10,374 nucleotides of DNA from an uncultured Polaromonas sp. (GTDB lineage Bacteria > Pseudomonadota > Gammaproteobacteria > Burkholderiales > Burkholderiaceae): contig CAMLDT010000124.1 of assembly GCA_946479075.1 (NCBI GenBank), positions 1 through 10,374 on the forward strand. The letters run 5' to 3'. The position numbers and the translations under genes were made by a program. The notes under the pieces were generated by a model that was not told where the DNA came from, searched no databases, and was given only the letters and a program-made list of their open reading frames with translations. The number at the start of each line of letters is the position of its first letter. The first letter of the stretch is position 1. Of the stretch, positions 1 to 7,118 are shown one piece after another.

Positions 1-105
1 CTTGGCTTCGGGTCAACCCTCTGCCCGGCGTGCGTTATGCCCCTATGGGCTGTGAGAGAATCCGGTCAGTCTTTAGCTTTTGAAACATCTCTTACAACGC
101 GCCCT

Positions 106-741
106 ATGTCCGAGTTCGAGCCTGAAGTGAGCCCCGCGCCGCCCGAAGCCGCCGCGCCGCGCAAGCGGCCCAAGCCGGGTGAGCGCCGCGTGCAGATCCT
201 GCAGGCGCTGGCGACCATGCTGGAGCAGCCCGGCGCCGAACGCATCACGACCTCGGCGCTGGCCTCGCGGCTTGATGTCAGCGAAGCCGCCCTGTACCGC
301 CATTTCGCCAGCAAGGCGCAGATGTTCGAAGGGCTGATCGAATTCATCGAACAAACCGTGTTCACCCTGGTCAACCAGATCACCGAACGCGAAACCGACC
401 CGGCGGTGCGCACCCGCAAGCTGGTCATCATGCTGCTGCAGTTCGCCGAAAAAAACCCCGGCATGACCCGCGTCATGGCCGGTGACGCGCTGGTGTTCGA
501 AAACGAACGCCTGCAGGAGCGCATGAACCAGTTCTTCGACAAGCTCGAAGCCAGCCTCAAGCAAAGCCTGCGTGAAGGGGCGGCCTCCGACGGCGCGGCC
601 ATGCCGACGGTGCAGGCGCAGGTTCAGGCCTCGGTCATCGTGGCGTTCATGATGGGCCGGCTGCAACGTTTTGCGCGTTCCGGCTTCAGGCGCCTGCCGT
701 CCGAGCACCTGGACGCCAGCCTGGGCATGCTGCTGGGCTGA
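106..741 (+). CDS. slmA: Nucleoid occlusion factor SlmA (TetR-fold)
   Basis: SlmA binds specific chromosomal sites and blocks FtsZ assembly over the nucleoid, so it acts in the cytoplasm in division control. The 211-residue product has a basic N-terminal tail, then a TetR-type helix-turn-helix at about residues 27-75, with the family signatures ITTSALASRLDVSEAALYRH and LIEFIE. The motif KNPGMTRVMAGDALVFENER follows in the ligand-fold domain. These match E. coli SlmA (198 aa) as I remember it. I chose the ATG at 106: an in-frame ATG at 37 would add 23 residues that do not look like the family, and neither start has a clear Shine-Dalgarno sequence. It converges with the sugar-acid operon and is probably unrelated to it in function. 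Confidence 0.9.
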   Translation: MSEFEPEVSPAPPEAAAPRKRPKPGERRVQILQALATMLEQPGAERITTSALASRLDVSEAALYRHFASKAQMFEGLIEFIEQTVFTLVNQITERETDPAVRTRKLVIMLLQFAEKNPGMTRVMAGDALVFENERLQERMNQFFDKLEASLKQSLREGAASDGAAMPTVQAQVQASVIVAFMMGRLQRFARSGFRRLPSEHLDASLGMLLG

Positions 742-758
742 ACGCCGCAGCGCCCGGC

Positions 759-817
759 GCTATGAAAACAGGAGCTGCTTGCGCCTGTCCAGCAAGGGCT
801 GGAGCTCGATTTCATCA
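759..817 (+). repeat. 59-bp repeat, copy A (intergenic)
   Basis: This copy begins GCTATGAAAACAGGAGCTGC and lies 17 bases after the slmA stop, in the gap between converging genes. It aligns without gaps to three other stretches of this window; I count 38 of 59 identities with copy C (8038-8096) and 38 of 59 with copy D (2292-2350). The best conserved parts are GCTMTNAAAA at the left, AGCTGCTTGCGC near the middle (12 bases identical to copy C), GGGCT, and ATTT near the right end. CTTGC (778-782) can pair with GCAAG (792-796), so it may fold in RNA. There is no clear T-tract, so I do not call it a terminator. Confidence 0.7.
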
Positions 818-861
818 AAAATCAGGGCGAAGATGAAGCCTGTCAGGCCCGCGCCCAGCGC

Positions 862-2298
862 TCAAGGCCCGGCCATGTCGGCCTGCAGTTTCAACAGCGC
901 TTCCAGCATCCCCCGGCGCTCGATATCGTCCAGCCGGCGCGTGACCTTGTCCAGCCAGCGCTGATCCTGCGGCAGCGCTTCGCCCCAGATCGCTGTCAGT
1001 GTGCCCAGCGCCTGCACACTGGCTGCGGCGTCGCCCGCATGCGCCAGCGCCAGCGTCTGTAGTTCGGCGGCCATCGGATCGTTCATGGCGTAGGGGCGGC
1101 CCTGTTCGTCGCTGCCGCGCACATACCGCATCCAGGCGGCCGCGGCAAACGCCAGCCGGTCCACCGGCAGGCCGGCGCGCAACGCGCCGAGCACCGAAGG
1201 CGGCCAGCGCTGCGGAATTTTTTGCGATGAGTCGGTGGCGATCTGGTGCACGCTGTGCTGCAGCGCCGGATTGGCAAAACGTGCCAGCAGCGCGTCGCGG
1301 TAGGCCGGCCAGTCCGGGCGCGCCAGTTGCGGGCCGACTTCCTGCGTCATGAGTCCATCGATGAAGCGCCGCACGGCCGGCTGCGTGATGCATTCACCAA
1401 TCACCGGCCAGCCTGCTACCGCGCCCATGCAGGCCATGGCGGTGTGACTGCCGTTGAGCAGGCGCAGCTTGGCGTCTTCGAACGGGGCCACCTCGTCCAC
1501 CACGGTCACGCCGGCCGCGGCCAGGGCGCCGGCATCGGCGTCATCGACGAAGCGCCGCTCGATCACCCACTCCCAGAAAGCCTCGGTGCCCAGCGCAGCC
1601 TGATCGGCCACTCCCAGCGCCTCGCGCGCGGCAGCCAGCCGCTGCGGCGTGGCGGCGGGCACGATGCGGTCCACCATGCTGTTGGGAAAGGCGCAAGCGT
1701 GGTCGATCCAGTCGGCCAGCGCCTGGCTGTGCTGCAGCGCAGCCGCCACACACAGCGCCTGCAACTGGCGGCCGTTGCCGACCAGGTTGTCGCAGGAGGC
1801 GATCGTCAGGCCCGGCAGGCCGGCGGCGTGGCGCGCTGCCAGTCCCTGCGCGAGCAGTTGACCGAGCGCCGGCACATAACCCTTTTCGGTCACGGTCAGC
1901 GTGATCCAGCGCGTGGATGGCGCGGCGATGGCGTGCGTGACACGCGCCGGCTCACGCGCGGCCACAGCGGTCTGCCAGATCGCGCCGCCCATCTGCCAAT
2001 GGCTGCCGGCGCTGCTGGCCACCTGCACGGCGTACAGGCCATGCTGCGCCTGCAGGCTGTCGGCCAGCGCGGTGCTGCGCATGGCCACGCCCAGCACCCC
2101 CCAGCGCGTGTCGCCGCGCTGCAGCAGCGCATCGAACACCAGCGCCTGGTGCGCGCGGTGGAAAGCGCCCAGGCCGAGGTGGACCACGCCGGGCGCGCCG
2201 CTGCGGCTGTACCTGGGCACATCCATGCCACGGGCGGCAAGGGCGGGCAAGCAGGCACTGTCCAGTCCGGCGGGTTGGCCGGGTGAATCAAAGGTCAA
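862..2298 (-). CDS. uxuB: Fructuronate reductase-like (mannitol dehydrogenase family)
   Basis: A 478-residue polyol/uronate dehydrogenase of the mannitol dehydrogenase family. UxuB reduces D-fructuronate to D-mannonate with NADH; family relatives act on tagaturonate or mannitol. The Rossmann-side motif HLGLGAFHRAHQ is at residues 40-51, TVTEKGY at 135-141, SCDN at 168-171 and the family signature PNSMVDRIVPAATP at 205-218. KLRLLNGSH at 277-285 contains K277, N282 and H285, with the spacing of the catalytic Lys/Asn/His of Pseudomonas mannitol 2-dehydrogenase. SSQKIPQR (357-364) and WMRYVRGSDEQG (389-400) are closer to E. coli UxuB (486 aa) than to mannitol enzymes. The start is TTG at 2298 with GGAG six bases before it. 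The next ATG (2226) would remove N-terminal residues that align with relatives. It is the last gene of the minus-strand operon, 68 bases after the Ldh_2 gene. Substrate is less certain than family. Confidence 0.85.
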   Translation of the reverse strand: MTFDSPGQPAGLDSACLPALAARGMDVPRYSRSGAPGVVHLGLGAFHRAHQALVFDALLQRGDTRWGVLGVAMRSTALADSLQAQHGLYAVQVASSAGSHWQMGGAIWQTAVAAREPARVTHAIAAPSTRWITLTVTEKGYVPALGQLLAQGLAARHAAGLPGLTIASCDNLVGNGRQLQALCVAAALQHSQALADWIDHACAFPNSMVDRIVPAATPQRLAAAREALGVADQAALGTEAFWEWVIERRFVDDADAGALAAAGVTVVDEVAPFEDAKLRLLNGSHTAMACMGAVAGWPVIGECITQPAVRRFIDGLMTQEVGPQLARPDWPAYRDALLARFANPALQHSVHQIATDSSQKIPQRWPPSVLGALRAGLPVDRLAFAAAAWMRYVRGSDEQGRPYAMNDPMAAELQTLALAHAGDAAASVQALGTLTAIWGEALPQDQRWLDKVTRRLDDIERRGMLEALLKLQADMAGP

Positions 2299-2350
2299 AT
2301 CGGACTCCAGCCCTCGACTGGCGGGCGTTGTCAGCTATCAATTTCATAGT
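2292..2350 (-). repeat. 59-bp repeat, copy D (start of uxuB-like gene)
   Basis: On the minus strand this reads ACTATGAAATTGATAGCTGA at its left end and aligns without gaps to copy A, with 38 of 59 identities. The shared runs include CTATGAAA, AGCTG, GGGCTGGAG and CGATTT. It fills most of the 68-base gap between the Ldh_2 gene and the uxuB-like gene. It also carries the GGAG ribosome-binding site and the TTG start codon of the latter. Confidence 0.65.
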
Positions 2351-2359
2351 CAGGGCGGA

Positions 2360-2376
2360 GCCCGGCTCAAGCGGGC
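2360..2376 (-). other. Small stem-loop over the Ldh_2 stop codon
   Basis: GCCCG (2360-2364) and CGGGC (2372-2376) are complementary arms with a seven-base loop that contains the stop codon of the Ldh_2 gene. No T-tract follows on the minus strand, so it is not a standard terminator. It might affect mRNA stability or coupling to the next gene, or be chance in GC-rich DNA. Confidence 0.25.
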
Positions 2377-3431
2377 AGGCTGACCCCCACCTTGCGGCCG
2401 GCCTCGGTGATCTCCCGCCAGGTCTCGGTATCGATCTCGATGCCGCTGCCTTGCCGCTGGATGCGTTTGGCGCGTTCGGGGTCGCCGGCGATTTGCACGG
2501 CGCCGCCGCCGGGGGTGGCCGGCGCGGCCTTGATCCAGTCGGCAAAGGCCAGCGCTTCTTCCTCGAAGCTGGCCTGCGTGCCGAGCTTGGCCGGATCGAT
2601 CAGGATGGTCAGCATGCCGTTGACCACGGCGCGAATTGCGGGGTCGGCCGGCTTGTGTGCAGTGCCGCTGCCGGTCAGCGCGCCGCCCAGCAGCTCGCAG
2701 GCCACCGCCATGCCGTAACCCTTGTGTTCACCAAAGGCCATGATCGCCCCGAACAGGCCATTGCTTTGCGGCACCACCACCACGCCGGGGTGGGTGGTGG
2801 GGCGGCCGAACTCGTCGATCAGCATGCCGGGCTCGACCTGCTTGCCCTCGTTGTGGGCGACGCGCATCTTGCCCTGGGCGACGCGGCTGGTGGCGAAATC
2901 CAGCACGAAAGGTTCACGCCCCGCCAGCGGGATGCCGATGCAGCAGGGATTGGTGCCGTAACGCCCGTCGGCGCCGCCGAAGGGCGCGACCACCGGCCGC
3001 GACAACACATTGACGAAGTGCAGCGACACCAGCCCTTGCGCCACCGCCATCTCGGCAAAGTGGCCGATGCGGCCCAGGTGGTGCGCATTGGCCAGCGTCA
3101 TGATGCAGCTGCCGTGGGTTTTGGCGCGTTCCATGCCCAGCGTCATGGCTTGCTGGCCGACCACCTGGCCGTAGCCGCGTTGGCCGTCCAGGCTCAGGAG
3201 CGAACCGGTGTCCAGCAGCACACGCACGCCGGTGTTGGGCTGGAGTCCTCCCTCCAGAATGGCATCGACATAACGCGGCACCATGCCGACGCCGTGCGAA
3301 TCGTGGCCGCTCAGGTTGGCCAGCACCAGGTTGGCAGCGACCGGGGCGGCTTCTTCCTGGGTGCTGCCGGCTGCTATTAAAATGGTAGCTACCTGCGTTT
3401 GCAGGACGGGGGCTAGGAGGGTTTTTGGCAT
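2367..3431 (-). CDS. Ldh_2-family malate/L-lactate-type dehydrogenase
   Basis: A 354-residue member of the Ldh_2 family (PF02615), NAD(P)H-dependent oxidoreductases that interconvert 2-keto and 2-hydroxy acids. The family includes malate and sulfolactate dehydrogenases, ureidoglycolate dehydrogenase AllD and diketogulonate reductase YiaK. Visible motifs are SGHDSHGV at 41-48 (active-site His region), HHLGRIGHF at 117-125, YGTNP at 158-162, DFATS at 178-182 and EHKGYGM at 235-241. Length is normal for the family. The ATG at 3431 fits because SHGV then lies about where it does in YiaK. There is no purine-rich ribosome-binding site before it (the leader is AT-rich, and only 15 bases separate it from the uxaA stop), so translation may depend on uxaA. 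The first 20 codons lie in a 59-bp repeat. A role on a keto sugar acid is suggested by context; E. coli yiaK also sits beside a TRAP system (yiaMNO). The exact substrate is unknown. Confidence 0.85.
   Translation of the reverse strand: MPKTLLAPVLQTQVATILIAAGSTQEEAAPVAANLVLANLSGHDSHGVGMVPRYVDAILEGGLQPNTGVRVLLDTGSLLSLDGQRGYGQVVGQQAMTLGMERAKTHGSCIMTLANAHHLGRIGHFAEMAVAQGLVSLHFVNVLSRPVVAPFGGADGRYGTNPCCIGIPLAGREPFVLDFATSRVAQGKMRVAHNEGKQVEPGMLIDEFGRPTTHPGVVVVPQSNGLFGAIMAFGEHKGYGMAVACELLGGALTGSGTAHKPADPAIRAVVNGMLTILIDPAKLGTQASFEEEALAFADWIKAAPATPGGGAVQIAGDPERAKRIQRQGSGIEIDTETWREITEAGRKVGVSLPA
3373..3431 (+). repeat. 59-bp repeat, copy B (within Ldh_2 gene 5' end)
   Basis: On the plus strand it starts GCTATTAAAATGGTAGCTAC and ends TTTTTGGCAT. 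It aligns without gaps to copy C (36 of 59 identities), with GCT, AAAA, TAGCT, TGCG, CGGGGGCTA and TTTGGCAT shared. CCTGC-GTTT-GCAGG inside it is a perfect five-base-pair hairpin. It is antisense to the Ldh_2 gene. The final CAT is the complement of that gene's start codon, so the reversed repeat encodes the first 20 residues. Confidence 0.65.
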
Positions 3432-3446
3432 ATAAATAATGGCAAA

Positions 3447-4973
3447 CTACATGACGGCGCCGACCTGCCAGGGCACAAACTCGCTCTGCCCGTAACCGTG
3501 GATTTCGCTTTTGCTTTTGTCACCGGACGCGGTCGCCAGCACCAGCTCGAAAATGCGCTGGCCCATCTCGGCCACCGTGCTGGTGCCGTCGATGATCTCG
3601 CCGCAGTTGATGTCCATGTCGTCTTCCTGCTTGCGCCACAGTGCCGAATTGGTGGCCAGCTTCAGCGATGGCGAAGGCGCGCAGCCGTAGGCCGAGCCGC
3701 GCCCGGTGGTGAAGCAGATCAGGTTGGCGCCGCCGGCCACCTGGCCGGTGGCGCTGACCGGGTCGTAACCCGGCGTGTCCATGTAGACAAAACCATGTGC
3801 GCCCACCGGCTCGGCGTATTCGTAAACGGCTTCCAGGTTGCTGGTGCCGCCCTTGGCCACCGCGCCCAGCGACTTTTCGAGGATGGTGGTCAGGCCGCCG
3901 GCCTTGTTGCCGGGCGAGGGATTGTTGTTCATCTCGCCGCCGTTGATCTCGGTGTAGTGCTCCCACCACTTGATGCGTTCGACCAGCTTCTCGCCGACTT
4001 CGCGCCGGACCGCACGCCGTGTCAGCAAATGCTCGGCGCCATACACCTCGGGCGTTTCCGACAGGATGGCGGTGCCGCCGTGCGCGACCAGCAGATCCAC
4101 CGCCGCGCCCAGCGCCGGGTTCGCGCTGATGCCCGAGTAGCCGTCCGAGCCGCCGCATTGCAGGCCGATGGTGATGTGGGCCGCGCTGCAGGGCTCACGC
4201 TTCACCGCGTTGGCGCGCGGCAGCATCTCGTTGATCAGGCTGACGCCCTTGTCCACCGTCTTGCGGGTGCCGCCGCTGTCCTGGATATTGAAGACACGGA
4301 AGTTGTCGCCTTCGCTGAGCGCGCTGTGCGCCAGCCAGGCGTTGATCTGGTTGGCCTCGCAGCCCAGGCCTACCACCAGCACCGCGGCAAAGTTGGCGTG
4401 GGTGGCGTAACCGGTCAGCGTGCGCTCCAGGATCTGCATGCCCATGCCCTTGTCGTCCATGCCGCAGCCGGTGCCGTGCGTCAGCGCCACCACGCCGTCC
4501 ACATTCGGGAACGCTGCCAGCGCCGCCGGGTTGGTCTGGCGCGAAAAATGGTCGGCAATCGCGCGCGCGGCGGTGGCCGAGCAGTTCACGCTGGTCAGCA
4601 CGCCGATGTAGTTGCGCGTGGCCACGCGGCCGTCAGCGCGCTTGATACCCATGAAGGTCGCCTCGCGTTGTGCGGGGGCCGGCTTGACGTCGGCGCCCCA
4701 GGCATAGTCGCGCGCAAAGTCGCCCTTGTCCGGGCCCATGTTCAGGTTGTGGGTGTGCACATGTTCACCGGCCGCAATCGGCTGGCTCGCAAAACCGATG
4801 ATCTGGTTGTAGCGCCGCACCGGCTCGCCCGCCGCGATGGCCCGGGTGGCGACCTTGTGGCCCGGCGGGATCAGGCCGCGCACAGTGACGTTTTCGGCCT
4901 GTGCGCCGCCCACCAGCTGGGCGCGCGCGATCAACACATCGTCGGCGGGATGGAGTCGAATAAATGGTGTCAT
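3447..4973 (-). CDS. uxaA: Altronate dehydratase UxaA
   Basis: UxaA dehydrates D-altronate to 2-keto-3-deoxy-D-gluconate in the cytoplasm; the wider UxaA/GarD family also acts on galactarate and related aldonates. The 508-residue product has an N-terminal SAF domain at about 11-82, ending in HVHTHNL (71-77), a linker, then the dehydratase body. Body motifs are RADGRVATRNYIGV (112-125), THGTGCG (165-171), GLGCEANQ (202-209), LQCGGSDGYSGISANPALG (271-289), SETPE (305-309) and NNNPSPGNKAGGL (349-361). E. coli UxaA is 495 aa, so both domains are complete and not split. I chose ATG 4973, where the SAF domain begins at once. An in-frame ATG at 5081 would add 36 low-complexity Pro/Ala-rich residues translated through a GC-rich repeat. 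It lies 109 bases after dctM. Its strict substrate here could be another aldonate. Confidence 0.92.
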   Translation of the reverse strand: MTPFIRLHPADDVLIARAQLVGGAQAENVTVRGLIPPGHKVATRAIAAGEPVRRYNQIIGFASQPIAAGEHVHTHNLNMGPDKGDFARDYAWGADVKPAPAQREATFMGIKRADGRVATRNYIGVLTSVNCSATAARAIADHFSRQTNPAALAAFPNVDGVVALTHGTGCGMDDKGMGMQILERTLTGYATHANFAAVLVVGLGCEANQINAWLAHSALSEGDNFRVFNIQDSGGTRKTVDKGVSLINEMLPRANAVKREPCSAAHITIGLQCGGSDGYSGISANPALGAAVDLLVAHGGTAILSETPEVYGAEHLLTRRAVRREVGEKLVERIKWWEHYTEINGGEMNNNPSPGNKAGGLTTILEKSLGAVAKGGTSNLEAVYEYAEPVGAHGFVYMDTPGYDPVSATGQVAGGANLICFTTGRGSAYGCAPSPSLKLATNSALWRKQEDDMDINCGEIIDGTSTVAEMGQRIFELVLATASGDKSKSEIHGYGQSEFVPWQVGAVM

Positions 4974-5003
4974 GGGGGTATTCTTTCGCAAGTCGCCGCG
5001 GAA

Positions 5004-5070
5004 CCGGCTTTGCCGGGCCGCAGGCGGCGCCCCCTGAGGGGGAGGCGCCGAAGGCGCTTCGGGGGGGGAG
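5004..5070. repeat. GC-rich multi-hairpin intergenic element
   Basis: Between dctM and uxaA three inverted repeats are packed together. CCGGC-TTT-GCCGG lies at 5004-5016. CCCCC (5030-5034) faces GGGGG (5038-5042) around TGA, flanked by GGCGCC on both sides. GCGCC-GAA-GGCGC lies at 5045-5057. They are followed by a run of eight G. I recall very similar GC-rich elements between genes in Comamonadaceae genomes, but could not check this. In the mRNA it could act as a structured spacer that separates transporter from enzyme expression. Confidence 0.6.
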
Positions 5071-5082
5071 CCCTTCTTCATT

Positions 5083-6474
5083 TCAATAAAACATTTTAGG
5101 CAGCCACAACACCAGCGACGGGATGTAGGTGATGACCGCCAGGCTCAGCAGCAGCGGCACCAGCCAGGGCAGGATGGCCATGGTGGTGCGTTCCACCGAG
5201 AGGTTGGCGACCCGCGCCAGCACAAACAGCACCATGCCCATGGGCGGATGCAGCAGGCCGATCATCAGGTTGAGCACCATCACCAGGCCAAAGTGCACGA
5301 GGTCGATGCCCAGTTGCTGGCAGATCGGCACCAGGATCGGCACGAGGATGGTGATGGCCGCCGTGGGCTCCAGGAAGCAGCCGACAAACAGCATCAGCAG
5401 GTTGGCCAGCAGCAGGAACACCCAGGCCTGCTGCGTGAAGCCCAGCACCCAGGAGGCAATGGCGGTGGTCACGCCGGTGGCGGTCAGCATCCAGCCGAAG
5501 ATGGACGCGGCCGCCACGATGAACAACACGGTGGAGGTGGTTTCCACCGTTTCCAGGCAGACCTTGACGAACATCTTGAACTTGAGCGTGCGGTACCAGG
5601 CGAAACCCAGCACCATGGCCCAGACACAGGCCGCGATGGCGCCTTCGGTTGGCGTGAACAGGCCGGTGGTCATGCCGCCGATCAGCAGCACCGGCGTCAT
5701 GATGGGCAGGACCGCTTCGAAGCGGAAAATTTTGTCCAGCACAAACAGCCCGATCAGGCCGAGGAACACGGTGGGCTGGGCCGGTGAACCGGCATGGACC
5801 AGGCCCCACATCAGCAGCGGCCAGCCGGCCACCACGGCCAGCTCCAGCAGGGCCTTGCCCAGACGGCTGGAGGAAAACTTGATGTCGCCGCCCCATTTGT
5901 TCTTGTGGGCAAAGTAAGCGACGGTGAGCATCATCAGCACCGCCAGCAGCAAGCCCGGCAACAGGCCAGCCAGGAACAGCGCACCGATGGAGACGTTGGC
6001 CATCATCCCGTAGATCACGAAGGGCAGGCTGGGCGGGATGATGGGCCCCAGCGTGGCCGACGCCGCAGTCACACCCACCGCGAATTCCGACGAATAGCCG
6101 TGCTCCTTCATGGCCTTGATCTCGATGGTGCCCAGGCCGGCTGCATCGGCGATGGCGGTGCCGCTCATGCCGGCAAAAATCACCGACCCCACCACGTTGA
6201 CGTGGCCGAGTCCGCCCTTGAGCCAGCCGACCAGCGCCAGCGCGAAGTTGTAGATGCGCGTCGTGATGCCCGCGTTGTTCATCAGGTTGCCGGCCAGGAT
6301 GAAAAAAGGCACGGCCAGCAGGGGAAAGCTGTCGATCCCCGACACCATGCGGTGGATCACCACAAAGGGCGGCAGGTTGCCGGTGAGGAAGATGTAGACC
6401 AGCGATGCACCGGCCATGGCGATGGCGACCGGAACACCGGCGCCCATGAAAATCAGGAAGAATATTTTGAGCAT
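5083..6474 (-). CDS. dctM: TRAP transporter large permease DctM
   Basis: The 463-residue large membrane subunit of a tripartite ATP-independent periplasmic transporter forms the ion-driven substrate channel in the inner membrane. The protein is hydrophobic throughout. DctM signatures are SGTAIADAAG (104-113), GPIIPPSLPF (143-152), GLFTPTEGA (271-279) and a FLEPTAAITILVPI segment in the C-terminal half. The usual family length is about 425-430, so this one is longer. The extra length seems to lie at about 199-260, where two added hydrophobic stretches (about 211-227 and 235-250) precede the usual PxLLxGG-TPTE region. ATG 6474 is 13 bases after the dctQ stop, which indicates co-transcription with dctQ and dctP. 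Family certain; substrate inferred only from neighbours (a hexuronate or aldonate). Confidence 0.93.
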   Translation of the reverse strand: MLKIFFLIFMGAGVPVAIAMAGASLVYIFLTGNLPPFVVIHRMVSGIDSFPLLAVPFFILAGNLMNNAGITTRIYNFALALVGWLKGGLGHVNVVGSVIFAGMSGTAIADAAGLGTIEIKAMKEHGYSSEFAVGVTAASATLGPIIPPSLPFVIYGMMANVSIGALFLAGLLPGLLLAVLMMLTVAYFAHKNKWGGDIKFSSSRLGKALLELAVVAGWPLLMWGLVHAGSPAQPTVFLGLIGLFVLDKIFRFEAVLPIMTPVLLIGGMTTGLFTPTEGAIAACVWAMVLGFAWYRTLKFKMFVKVCLETVETTSTVLFIVAAASIFGWMLTATGVTTAIASWVLGFTQQAWVFLLLANLLMLFVGCFLEPTAAITILVPILVPICQQLGIDLVHFGLVMVLNLMIGLLHPPMGMVLFVLARVANLSVERTTMAILPWLVPLLLSLAVITYIPSLVLWLPKMFY

Positions 6475-6487
6475 GGTGGGGCGCGCC

Positions 6488-7042
6488 TCAGCGGTCCTGC
6501 ATGGTGGTATCGGGCCGCTCGAGCACGCTGTAGCCGCGGCGGTGGTGAATCAGGGCGACCTGCAGCGAGCGAAACAGCATGGCAGCAAAGCCGAACAGGC
6601 ACAGGCCATACACGATGTTCATGGGCAGGTCGACAATCGTCATGCGTGTCTGGTTGCCGATCCGGACCATCATCTGGATGGTCATGACCACGGCAGTGGC
6701 AAAAAAGCAGATGCGCAGCACATCCACCAGCGTGGCCATGACCCGCCCCATCCGGGCCGGCATGTGGCGGTAAAAGAAATCGACCTGGATGTGGTTGTTG
6801 CGTGCGACGCCAATGGCCGCGCCGATAAACACCACCGCGATCAACTGGTAACGCGCGATTTCCTCGGTCCAGGCGGCCGAGTCATTGAGGACGTAACGCG
6901 TGACGAACTGGTAGAACACCGTCAGGCCCAGCAGCCAGAAAATGCCCAGCGCCAGCCACGCCTCAAACGTGGTGTGCGACAGGTCGATGGCCTCGTCCTC
7001 AAGGTGGAATTCGCCGTCTTCACCGATGATTTTTTCGCTCAT
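6488..7042 (-). CDS. dctQ: TRAP transporter small permease DctQ
   Basis: The 184-residue small membrane subunit of the TRAP system supports the large permease in the inner membrane. Four hydrophobic segments are visible at about 26-45, 66-82, 101-124 and 140-160. The family motifs FVTRYVLNDSAAWTEEIARY (46-65) and HIQVDFF (84-90) are present. The N-terminus is acidic and hydrophilic. ATG 7042 is preceded by GGAG five bases upstream, while an in-frame ATG at 7099 has no such site and would translate through the hairpin after dctP. It lies 76 bases after dctP and 13 bases before dctM. Confidence 0.92.
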   Translation of the reverse strand: MSEKIIGEDGEFHLEDEAIDLSHTTFEAWLALGIFWLLGLTVFYQFVTRYVLNDSAAWTEEIARYQLIAVVFIGAAIGVARNNHIQVDFFYRHMPARMGRVMATLVDVLRICFFATAVVMTIQMMVRIGNQTRMTIVDLPMNIVYGLCLFGFAAMLFRSLQVALIHHRRGYSVLERPDTTMQDR

Positions 7043-7064
7043 GAAGGCTCCGGGGTACTGTCGG

Positions 7065-7109
7065 AAAAAAGGCTGGCCGGTGGCACCGCGAGGAAGCACA
7101 CCGGCCAGC
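7065..7109 (-). terminator. Stem-loop plus T-tract between dctP and dctQ
   Basis: Read on the minus strand, GCTGGCCGGTG (7109-7099) and CACCGGCCAGC (7082-7072) form a perfect 11-base-pair stem with a 16-base loop, followed by one C and six T (7070-7065). This has the form of an intrinsic terminator placed 9 bases after the dctP stop. As dctQ and dctM follow in the same direction with no obvious promoter, it is probably a partial terminator or a 3'-end stabiliser that leaves more dctP than dctQM message. Confidence 0.75.
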
Positions 7110-7118
7110 AGCCATCCA

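Noticed and set aside
759..823. Bidirectional intrinsic terminator between slmA and the uxuB-like gene
   Set aside because: Pairing is weak and no T-tract follows a stable stem on either strand; the region is better explained as repeat copy A. Termination must occur somewhere in 742-861 but I cannot place it.
1246..2286. 346-codon plus-strand frame opposite the uxuB-like gene
   Set aside because: His/Gln/Ala/Arg-rich shadow without a domain; the opposite strand has the catalytic Lys/Asn/His set.
2283..3380. 365-codon plus-strand frame opposite the Ldh_2 gene
   Set aside because: Shadow frame with low-complexity composition; the minus-strand protein shows clear family motifs along its whole length.
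4974..5081. N-terminal extension of uxaA by 36 residues
   Set aside because: Would translate the GC-rich hairpin repeat into Pro/Ala-rich sequence; the SAF domain starts right after ATG 4973.
3498..5099. 533-codon open frame on the plus strand opposite uxaA
   Set aside because: It mirrors uxaA codon structure in GC-rich DNA, has Arg/Ala/Gly/His-rich composition and no recognisable domain; uxaA on the other strand is full length with all family motifs.
7043..7099. Earlier start of dctQ at ATG 7099
   Set aside because: No ribosome-binding site, and the extension overlaps the terminator-like stem and T-tract; ATG 7042 has GGAG at a good distance.
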